Below, piece after piece: positions 1 to 6,719 of a stretch of 64,000 nucleotides of DNA (within the stretch, counting starts at the first letter, position 1; the number at the start of each line of letters is the position of its first letter). Location: contig NZ_OZ244708.1 in the NCBI RefSeq assembly GCF_965218915.1, forward strand, positions 62,001 to 126,000, written 5' to 3'. The notes under the pieces are model-generated. The model had not been told where the DNA came from. It ran no database searches and saw only the letters and a list, made by a program, of their open reading frames with translations. The DNA is from Novosphingopyxis sp965218915. GTDB lineage: Bacteria; Pseudomonadota; Alphaproteobacteria; Sphingomonadales; Sphingomonadaceae. Both the position numbers and the translations under genes were made by a program.

Positions 1-258
1 AAGCTTTGCGATCGCCGCGACCGCGCCGTCGATCGGCTGCTGCCGGTCCATCTGCCCGTCGAAAAATTCGTCGAGCAGTGGCCAGACGTCGCCTGGCGCC
101 AGCACAGTACCGTCATGCTTGTGACGCAGCGCTTCGGCGAACCCGCCGCGATCGAGATCGAAATGCACGCCATGCGCTTCATCCAGCCATTCGGCGAAGG
201 GCACGACCATGTGCAGCAGCACCTCGTCGCAATCGGTGACGATAAGGGGGCGGCTCAT
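1..258 (-). CDS. HAD-like hydrolase, 3' part outside the window
   Basis: The reverse strand opens with ATG at 258 and stays open to base 1, so about 86 residues are seen and the C-terminus lies outside the window. The N-terminus MSRPLIVTDCDEVLL has the D-x-D shape of the HAD nucleophile loop (TDCDEV), where the first Asp normally forms the phospho-aspartyl intermediate. The start overlaps the stop of the upstream DUF3572 gene as ATGA, so the two are probably translated together. Substrate cannot be told from this part. The family call rests on one motif and position, so it is moderate. Confidence 0.6.
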   Translation of the reverse strand, partial: MSRPLIVTDCDEVLLHMVVPFAEWLDEAHGVHFDLDRGGFAEALRHKHDGTVLAPGDVWPLLDEFFDGQMDRQQPIDGAVAAIAKL

Positions 259-530
259 GCATCTAACTTTCGTGCGGCGTCGGGGATCAGCGAGGGGTCG
301 ATCTGGCGTGCCTCGGCATAGCTTACAAGGTCCGGCTCATACGCCTCAAGGAAGGCGAGCACCGCGCGGTGGGTGGCCTGATCCGACAGACCGGCGCGCA
401 GCGCATCGGGGGTGAGGCCGGTGAGATCGAGGAACCGGACGGCGCGATTGTCGTCGCTCATGATCCACGCCAGCGCGTCGAGCGCGAGCGCGGCGGGATC
501 GGTCGATGTCTTGTTGGTTGGCGAGGGCAC
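255..530 (-). CDS. DUF3572 family protein
   Basis: A 91-residue protein with the conserved block ALALDALAWIMSDD followed by RFLDLTGLTPDALR, which I recognise as DUF3572, a small alphaproteobacterial family of unknown function. It has no membrane segment or signal peptide and is rich in Ala and Leu, as expected of a helical bundle. It overlaps the HAD-like gene by four bases and is divergent from divK, a neighbourhood I recall as common in sphingomonads. No function can be assigned from sequence. Confidence 0.75.
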   Translation of the reverse strand: MPSPTNKTSTDPAALALDALAWIMSDDNRAVRFLDLTGLTPDALRAGLSDQATHRAVLAFLEAYEPDLVSYAEARQIDPSLIPDAARKLDA

Positions 531-581
531 CGGCTTGGCTTAGGGGGTGAAGCGTCGGTAGCCAAGCGAAGGGTGACAGCA

Positions 582-947
582 ATGGCCAAACGCATCCTGA
601 TCGTCGAGGACAACGAGCTCAATCTGAAGCTGTTCACCGATCTCTTACGCGCGCACGCCTTTATGGTGGAGCCGCTGACCGATGGACGCGAGGCGCTGGC
701 CACGGCGCGCGAATTCCAGCCCGATCTAGTCATCATGGACATCCAGCTGCCGCACATCAGCGGGCTCGATCTGATCGGCCGGATGAAGGCGGACGCGAAG
801 CTGAAATCGATCCCGATCCTCGCGGTCACCGCCTATGCGGGCAAGGGCGACGAAGAACGCATTCGCGAGGCGGGAGCGGAGAGTTACGTCTCCAAGCCGG
901 TGTCCGTGCTGAAATTCGTGGAGGCCGTGCAGGAGGCCATGCGGTAG
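582..947 (+). CDS. divK: DivK-type single-domain response regulator
   Basis: A 121-residue stand-alone receiver domain. The acidic pair is in VEDNELN (residues 8-14), the phospho-acceptor is Asp53 in LVIMDIQLP, the switch Thr is at 83 (AVTAYA) and the invariant Lys is 105 (SYVSKP). There is no output domain, which is the DivK pattern; in alphaproteobacteria DivK is phosphorylated by DivJ and PleC-type kinases and controls polarity and CtrA activity. I chose the ATG at 582 because the protein starts exactly at the family's MAKRILIVEDNE; an upstream extension of the frame has no homology. The divK name is inferred from length and high similarity to the family. Confidence 0.88.
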   Translation: MAKRILIVEDNELNLKLFTDLLRAHAFMVEPLTDGREALATAREFQPDLVIMDIQLPHISGLDLIGRMKADAKLKSIPILAVTAYAGKGDEERIREAGAESYVSKPVSVLKFVEAVQEAMR

Positions 948-1048
948 GCTTAACAGCCGGATTTGCACGCACACAGCACAACGGCATTGCAATGAGCCGT
1001 AGGCGAAGCAAATGACGGATGATAAGACAGCCGAAACCGGCCCTCTAA

Positions 1049-1216
1049 TTACTTGATCTTGGCTTCCTTGAACTCGACATGCTTGCGCGCGACGGGATCA
1101 TATTTGCGGAACGTCATCTTCTCGGTGATGTTGCGCGGATTTTTCTTGGTGACGTAGAAAAAGCCCGTGTCGGCGGTGCTGACGAGCTTGATCTTCACGG
1201 TGGCGGGCTTCGCCAT
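1049..1216 (-). CDS. rpmG: 50S ribosomal protein L33
   Basis: A 55-residue basic protein starting MAKPATVKIKLVST and containing FFYVTKKNPR, the signature of bacterial L33. It lacks the two CxxC pairs of the zinc-binding form, so it is the zinc-independent type usual in alphaproteobacteria. The ATG at 1216 is the family start; the longer reading frame upstream of it is a shadow. It stands alone on the reverse strand, convergent with divK. Confidence 0.95.
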   Translation of the reverse strand: MAKPATVKIKLVSTADTGFFYVTKKNPRNITEKMTFRKYDPVARKHVEFKEAKIK

Positions 1217-1450
1217 GGCACTTTTCCTATTCCAGAAGGTCCGGACGGGCGGCACATGGTCGATTCGCGTGCCGACCGCGACAAGCCGGTGCCGATGAAG
1301 GGTGTGCAGGCGAAAGTCAAGGCCGAGCTTGGACAAGCGAGCCGGCGATGCCGTGAATTCGCGGCCTTTACCGCCCGTTAACCATATGGGCGGATGGTCG
1401 TGCAAAGGACGTATATCGGGGATGCCACGGACTGAGGAGGGGGCAGGGGC

Positions 1451-1810
1451 ATGTTTCACGAACGGGACAGTTTTCGGAACGGTTTGCAAGGACGCGATTG
1501 GGCAGTCCGCGTCGAGTTTTGCGCATTGATCGACGAGCTGGAGGCGATCCGGGCCGAGCGCGATCCGGTCTATTTCCTGATCAAGCTGACCCAGCTGCGC
1601 ACCGAGGCGCGCCACTGCCGCCTGGGTGCGCTCGTCGCGGTCGCCGAGAAATGCGAACAGGCGCTCACCCGCGCGATCCATGCCAACAATGTCAGCCATT
1701 TCGAACGCGATTATGCCATGCTGATGCGCGACGCGGTCGATTGCGGCGATGTCTCGGCCGCCCAGTCCGAAGCGCTGCTCGCGTCGGTCGCTTACCGCAT
1801 GACCGGTTGA
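1451..1810 (+). CDS. Conserved hypothetical protein
   Basis: A 119-residue mostly helical, soluble protein with a charged N-terminus and the stretch LIDELEAIRAERDPVYFL. I do not recognise a family. A purine-rich run (GAGGAGGGGG) lies before the ATG at 1451, which supports the start, and the base composition is like the neighbouring chromosome. The next gene starts 18 bases downstream on the same strand, so both may share a transcript. Confidence 0.6.
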   Translation: MFHERDSFRNGLQGRDWAVRVEFCALIDELEAIRAERDPVYFLIKLTQLRTEARHCRLGALVAVAEKCEQALTRAIHANNVSHFERDYAMLMRDAVDCGDVSAAQSEALLASVAYRMTG

Positions 1811-1828
1811 GCGAAAGGCCGGCTGCAT

Positions 1829-2392
1829 ATGGATGCGTTCCTGACCGGCATGCTGGCCGTGCTGCTCGCCGAGACCGGCGGGCGTACGCAGCTTCTGGCC
1901 GCGCTGGTCGCGATCCGCTTCGACCGGGACCGGCCGGTGATCGCCGCGCTGCTGCTGGCGATCCTCGTCAACGTCGCCGTATCCGCCGTGCTCGGCGCGC
2001 TGATCCACGACTGGATCAGTGAGGACGCGCTGATGTTCTTCTACGCGCTCGCCTGCCTGTTCGCCGGGCTGACCATGCTCGCGCCGCACCGCCGTGTCGA
2101 CGAGCCGGTGATGAAGCTCGGCGCGTTCTTCGGCAGCTTTGTGGCGTTGTTCCTCTCGATGCTGGGCGACAAGAGCCAGTTTCTGATCGGCGCCACGGCG
2201 GCGCGCACCGACATGCCGGTGCTAGCCGGCATGGGCGGCTTCGTCGGCTTGGCTCTGGCCTGCTTGCCCGCGGTGATCTTCCGCAACCAGTTGGCGCGCG
2301 CGGTGCCGCTGGTCTGGGTCCGGCGGATCGGCGGCGGCCTATTCACGCTGTTGGGCATCGGCCTCGTGCTGGCCGCGCTCGGGCTGATCTGA
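1829..2392 (+). CDS. GDT1/TMEM165 (UPF0016) family transporter
   Basis: A 187-residue membrane protein with about six hydrophobic segments arranged as two three-helix repeats. The family carries one E-x-G-D-K-[TS] motif per repeat, lining the pathway for Ca2+/Mn2+ in exchange for H+. Here the second repeat has LGDKSQ, close to consensus, but the first reads AETGGRTQ, with the Asp-Lys pair changed to Gly-Arg. The family call is secure from length, topology and the second motif. Manganese or calcium export is the family role; the altered first motif makes the real substrate uncertain. Confidence 0.8.
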   Translation: MDAFLTGMLAVLLAETGGRTQLLAALVAIRFDRDRPVIAALLLAILVNVAVSAVLGALIHDWISEDALMFFYALACLFAGLTMLAPHRRVDEPVMKLGAFFGSFVALFLSMLGDKSQFLIGATAARTDMPVLAGMGGFVGLALACLPAVIFRNQLARAVPLVWVRRIGGGLFTLLGIGLVLAALGLI

Positions 2393-2574
2393 CCGGCGTT
2401 TCGATCGCGGATCAGGTCCATGGTTGTCATCAGCGACCAAATTTTCCGCTCGAAAATCCAACGGACGCGAAGCACCATATTCGGTTTTTTCGTAGCCCAG
2501 CAACATTCCTGACAATATGCTGTCAGTAGGGGTGTGACAAAAGACGCTTGTTCAACACAGAGAGGAACAGGCCA

Positions 2575-2952
2575 ATGACAACCACAACTCAAGGGCAGAT
2601 TGTATTTACCGAAATCCCCGCCATCGACCCCGGACGGGCCTGCAAATTCTACGAGACCCTGCTGCAGAGCCCGCTGGCCGAAGATAAGGGTGGACCCAAC
2701 CCGATCTGGATGTTTCCCCATGCGGATGGCGGTTCGCCTGCAGGCCATGTCTATCCGGGAAAACCGGCCAGGGACGGAGAAGGCATGACTTCCCATTTTG
2801 CCGTGACAGGCGATTTGACCGAGGCGATGGACCGCGTGAAAAAAGGCGGCGGCGAAGTCGTGTCCGAAGTGATCGATATCTATATCGGCTCGTTCTTTTA
2901 CGCCAGGGATACCGAGGGCAACTCGCTCGGCATCTTCAAATATAAAATCTGA
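2575..2952 (+). CDS. VOC family protein
   Basis: A 125-residue glyoxalase/bleomycin-resistance-fold protein. The first beta strand IVFTEIPAIDPGRACKFYE and the end FYARDTEGNSLGIFKYK (with the usual metal-ligand Glu region near D-x-E-G-N) are typical of the VOC superfamily. The ATG at 2575 follows a clear AGAGGAAC ribosome-binding site; the upstream in-frame start at 2548 has none. Its stop overlaps the start of the WYL regulator by one base, so the two form an operon. The substrate is unknown. Confidence 0.82.
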   Translation: MTTTTQGQIVFTEIPAIDPGRACKFYETLLQSPLAEDKGGPNPIWMFPHADGGSPAGHVYPGKPARDGEGMTSHFAVTGDLTEAMDRVKKGGGEVVSEVIDIYIGSFFYARDTEGNSLGIFKYKI

Positions 2953-3647
2953 TGCGCCGTGCCGACCGCCTCTTCCAGATCGTGCAATATCTCAGGGGTG
3001 GTCGGCTGGTTACGGCGCGGGCTTTGGCCGAACGGCTGGAGGTGTCCGATCGGACGATCTACCGCGACATCGCCGATCTGCAATCCACCGGTGTTCCGAT
3101 CGATGGGGAGGCCGGTGTCGGCTATGTCCTGCGCAGCGGCTATGATCTGCCGCCGCTGATGTTCACGCGGGACGAGATTGTCGCGCTGGTCGCCGGTATC
3201 CGGATGGTGAAAAGCTGGGGCGGGATCGGCATGGCCCGCGCCGCCGCCGAGGCGCTGGTGAAGATCGAACTGGTGCTGCCCGAGGCCGAGCGGCGGCGGG
3301 TCGCGGACGCCAATGTGTTCGCGCCGCCGATGGAATTGACGGACGATGTCCGCGCGCTGATCGATCTGGTGGAAGCGGCGATCGAGGCGCGCGATATCCT
3401 GCGCTTCGCTTATGCGGAGCGGCAGGGCGCCAAGACGCAGCGCCGCGTCCATCCGCTCGGCCTGTGGTTCTGGGGCAAGGTCTGGACGCTAGTGGCGTGG
3501 TGCGAGACGCGCGAGGATTTCCGGATGTTTCGCCTCGATCGCACGGTAGGGCTGGCGATCACCGGAGAGCAGTTCAAACCCGCCGCCGAACGCTCGCTCG
3601 GGGCATGCCTGCGCCAATATGAAGCGCGCTACGGACCGCAGGGGTGA
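2952..3647 (+). CDS. YafY-family HTH/WYL transcriptional regulator
   Basis: A 231-residue protein beginning MRRADRLFQIVQYL, with a winged helix (RALAERLEVSDRTIYRDIADL, residues about 20-45) followed by a WYL domain in which the sensing part reads HPLGLWFWGKVWTLVAW. This is the YafY-like architecture; WYL domains sense small ligands or nucleic acids. The gene begins on the last base of the VOC gene stop (TGATG) and probably regulates that gene, which is an inference from position only. Confidence 0.85.
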   Translation: MRRADRLFQIVQYLRGGRLVTARALAERLEVSDRTIYRDIADLQSTGVPIDGEAGVGYVLRSGYDLPPLMFTRDEIVALVAGIRMVKSWGGIGMARAAAEALVKIELVLPEAERRRVADANVFAPPMELTDDVRALIDLVEAAIEARDILRFAYAERQGAKTQRRVHPLGLWFWGKVWTLVAWCETREDFRMFRLDRTVGLAITGEQFKPAAERSLGACLRQYEARYGPQG

Positions 3648-3697
3648 ACGATGGGGCGTTCATTGTGCGGCCAGGCCTTGCCACGGGAGAACGGCTC

Positions 3698-4015
3698 TTA
3701 TCCCGGAAGCTTGACGCGGCGCAACGCCTCGTTGATCTGCGATTGCCAGCCCGGCCCGGTCGACTTGAATTTTGCGATGACATCCTGATCGAGGCGGATG
3801 GAAATCGGCTGTTTTGGGTTTGCCGAGCGCGGACGCCCGCCTGCATTATTGCGTATTTTCACGGCAAGATCGGGGAAGGCCTCGGCGAACGGTCGGGCGT
3901 CCGCAATCTGTTCATCACTGGCTTCAGGCGCATCGGGATCGCTCGCGATCAATTTCTGAATGCGGGCTTCTTCGGCATCACTGATTTTTTTGCTAAACTT
4001 TTTAGGGGCGGTCAT
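3698..4015 (-). CDS. brnA: BrnA-family antitoxin, orphan
   Basis: A 105-residue protein ending in GRPRSANPKQPISIRLDQDV followed by an amphipathic helix with GWQSQINEALRR, which is the ribbon-helix-helix DNA-binding domain of the BrnA antitoxin family (formerly DUF4415). BrnA normally neutralises the RNase toxin BrnT and represses their shared operon. The ATG at 4015 is chosen for the GGAG upstream and the family-like MTAPKKF start. No BrnT-like frame lies upstream in the 200 bases before it or downstream, so this copy is an orphan or serves another partner. Confidence 0.75.
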   Translation of the reverse strand: MTAPKKFSKKISDAEEARIQKLIASDPDAPEASDEQIADARPFAEAFPDLAVKIRNNAGGRPRSANPKQPISIRLDQDVIAKFKSTGPGWQSQINEALRRVKLPG

Positions 4016-4094
4016 AACAGGCTCCGTTCCTTCCGGCTGGCCGGGCGCACCGAGATCACCGAAACGGCTCGGACCCGAGCAGCGCATCAATCGC

Positions 4095-4122
4095 ATTGGT
4101 TATCGTATATACAATAACCAAT
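4095..4122 (-). promoter_or_regulatory. Inverted repeat overlapping the predicted brnA promoter
   Basis: A perfect 9-base inverted repeat, ATTGGTTAT and ATAACCAAT, is separated by ten bases. Read on the reverse strand it overlaps a plausible sigma-70 promoter with -35 TTGGCA (4127-4132) and -10 TATACG (4104-4109), 17 bases apart. Ribbon-helix-helix antitoxins bind such short palindromes to repress themselves, so this is a good candidate BrnA operator. The assignment is inferred from position. Confidence 0.5.
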
Positions 4123-4311
4123 GATTTGCCAAGCCGATTTGCTTGCTTTTGCAATGTTGGGAATTTGCTGAACCCATCAGGCGAGGTGGCCGCTGGCACC
4201 CTGTCCGATGTAGGAAAATATCCTTACGCGTCCCGGCAATGGTTTCGCGGAGACTTTGTAGCCTTTGAACAATGATGTTGCGGCCGGCGCATCTTCCGCG
4301 ATCGAAAAGGC

Positions 4312-6576
4312 CTATTCCACCGTCCCCGCCGCGGCCAGAATCGCGAAGGTGACCAGCTCGGATGCGGTCGAGCTCATCGGGGCGATCTGCACCGGTTTCT
4401 CGATGCCCAGCAACATCGGCCCGATGGTGCGGTCGCCGCCCAGTTCGCGCAGGATCTTGGCGCTGAGATTGGCCGATTGCAGCCCGGGCATGACCAGCAC
4501 ATTGGCGGGCGCGGAGAGGCGCATGAACGGATAGTTCCTCATCAGCTGCGGGTTCAGCGCCACGTCGGGCGGCATCTCGCCCTCATATTCATATTCCGCC
4601 CCGCGCTCGTCGAGCATGGCGATGGCGGCGCGGATATTGTCGAGCCAGCGGCCCTCGGGATTGCCAAAGGTGGAATAGCTGAGGAACGCGACGCGCGGTT
4701 CCTGTCCCATGCGCCGGGCGACGGTGGCGGTGCGATCGGCGATGTGCGCGAGTACCTCGGGGCTCGGCCGTTCGTTGACCGTGGTATCGGCGATGAACAC
4801 GGTGTGGCTCTTGCCGACCATGACGTGGATGCCGAACGGGAATTGCTCGGGCGCCGGATCGAGCACGCGGCGGATTTCGCGCATCGACTGGCTGAAGGTG
4901 CGGGTGGTGCCGGTGATCATCGCATCGGCCTGCCCCAGCTTGAGCAGCGCCGCGCCGAAGATGTTGCGATCGCGGTTGACCATGCGCTGCACGTCGCGGC
5001 GCAGATAGCCGCGCCGCTGCAGCCGCTCGTACAGCATCTCGGCCATTGCCTCGACATGCGGGCTGGAGACGCTGTTGTGGATCTCGAAGCTGCCGACATT
5101 GTCGACGCCCATCTTGTGGAGCATGTCGACCACCGACTTGTCGCGGCCGACCAGCACGGGGACGCCATAACCGCCGTCGCGGAACTGGATCGCGGCACGC
5201 AGCACCACCTCTTCCTCGGCCTCGGCGAAGATGACGCGCTTGGGCTCCTTGCGCGCCTTTTCATAGACTTGGGTGAGCACCGAGATGGTCGGGTTAAGCC
5301 GCGCCCGCAGCGAGCGCCGATATCCGTCCATATCCTCGATCGGCTTCTGCGCGACGCCGCTGTCGATCGCCGCCTGCGCCACGGCGGAGGCGACCACCTC
5401 CATCAGGCGTGGATCGAACGGGGCGGGGATGATGTAATCGCGCCCGAACTTGTGCGCGGTGCCGCCATAGGCGTCGGCCACTTCCTCCGGCACGCGCTCG
5501 CGCGCCAAGGCGGCCAGCGCGCGGGCGGCGGCGATTTTCATCTCCTCGTTGATCGTGGTCGCGCGCACGTCGAGCGCGCCGCGGAAGATGAACGGGAAGC
5601 CGAGCACGTTGTTGACCTGATTGGGATAGTCCGAGCGGCCCGTCGCGATGATCGCGTTGGGCCGCACCTGCCGCGCCAGCTCGGGCAGGATCTCGGGATC
5701 GGGATTGGCCATGGCGAAGATGATCGGATCGCCCGCCATGCCCTCGACCATCTCCGGCTTCAGCGCGCCCGCCGCCGATAGCCCCAGGAAGATGTCCGCA
5801 CCCACCAGCGCCTCGCCCAGGCTGCGCGCGTCGGTGCGGACCGCATGACCCGATTTCCACTGGTCCATATTCTCGGTGCGGCCCTGATAGATCGGCCCCT
5901 GCCGGTCGCACATGATGACGTTCTCGTGCGGCACGCCCATCGCCTTGATCAGCTCGGTGCAGGCGATCGCCGCCGCGCCCGCGCCGTTGCAAACGATCTT
6001 GACGTCCTTCAGCTCGCGCCCGGTCAGTTCGCAGGCGTTGATCAGGCCGGCGGCGGCGATGATCGCGGTGCCGTGCTGATCGTCATGGAACACCGGAATG
6101 TTCATGCGCTCGCGCAGCGTCTGCTCGATGATGAAGCATTCGGGCGCGGCGATGTCTTCCAGATTGATGCCGCCGAAGCTCGGTTCCATCAGCTCCACCG
6201 CCTCGATGAAGCGGTCGGCATCTTCGGTCTTCAGCTCGATATCGATCGAATCGACGTCGGCGAAGCGCTTGAACAGCACCGCTTTGCCTTCCATGACCGG
6301 CTTGGAGGCGAGCGCGCCGAGATTGCCGAGCCCCAGGATCGCGGTGCCGTTCGATATCACCGCGACCAGATTGCCCTTGGCGGTATATTCATACGCCTTG
6401 CCCGGATCCTCGGCGATGGCGCGCACCGGCACGGCGACGCCGGGCGAATAGGCCAGGCTGAGGTCGCGCTGCGTGCCGACGGGCTTGGAGGCGATGATCT
6501 CGATCTTGCCGGGGCGGCCCTGGCTATGAAAGTTCAGCGCCTCGCGGTCGGAAAACTGGATTACGCTGTCGCTCAT
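4312..6576 (-). CDS. maeB: NADP-dependent malic enzyme, MaeB type
   Basis: A 754-residue protein with the two-part layout of MaeB. Residues 1 to about 430 are the malic enzyme (catalytic Tyr region LAYSPGVA, metal-binding HDDQHGTA, Rossmann loop CNGAGAAAIA) and about 440-754 form a phosphotransacetylase-like domain that is usually regulatory rather than catalytic. It converts malate to pyruvate with CO2 and NADPH, feeding gluconeogenesis and acetyl-CoA supply. The ATG at 6576 has a GAGAGAGG site six bases upstream. Length equals that of proteobacterial MaeB. It is divergent from mutS. Confidence 0.95.
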   Translation of the reverse strand: MSDSVIQFSDREALNFHSQGRPGKIEIIASKPVGTQRDLSLAYSPGVAVPVRAIAEDPGKAYEYTAKGNLVAVISNGTAILGLGNLGALASKPVMEGKAVLFKRFADVDSIDIELKTEDADRFIEAVELMEPSFGGINLEDIAAPECFIIEQTLRERMNIPVFHDDQHGTAIIAAAGLINACELTGRELKDVKIVCNGAGAAAIACTELIKAMGVPHENVIMCDRQGPIYQGRTENMDQWKSGHAVRTDARSLGEALVGADIFLGLSAAGALKPEMVEGMAGDPIIFAMANPDPEILPELARQVRPNAIIATGRSDYPNQVNNVLGFPFIFRGALDVRATTINEEMKIAAARALAALARERVPEEVADAYGGTAHKFGRDYIIPAPFDPRLMEVVASAVAQAAIDSGVAQKPIEDMDGYRRSLRARLNPTISVLTQVYEKARKEPKRVIFAEAEEEVVLRAAIQFRDGGYGVPVLVGRDKSVVDMLHKMGVDNVGSFEIHNSVSSPHVEAMAEMLYERLQRRGYLRRDVQRMVNRDRNIFGAALLKLGQADAMITGTTRTFSQSMREIRRVLDPAPEQFPFGIHVMVGKSHTVFIADTTVNERPSPEVLAHIADRTATVARRMGQEPRVAFLSYSTFGNPEGRWLDNIRAAIAMLDERGAEYEYEGEMPPDVALNPQLMRNYPFMRLSAPANVLVMPGLQSANLSAKILRELGGDRTIGPMLLGIEKPVQIAPMSSTASELVTFAILAAAGTVE

Positions 6577-6719
6577 CTTGTGCCTCTCTCCGGTGGTGCT
6601 TCGGGACTAGACGCTGGGGCGGGGCGGCACAACGGGGGATGCGCCATCCTCATCGCCACCGTCATTGCGAGGAGCCCGCTCTCTGGCGATGTTTCCTTTC
6701 GTCCGCTATCGCACAGGGC

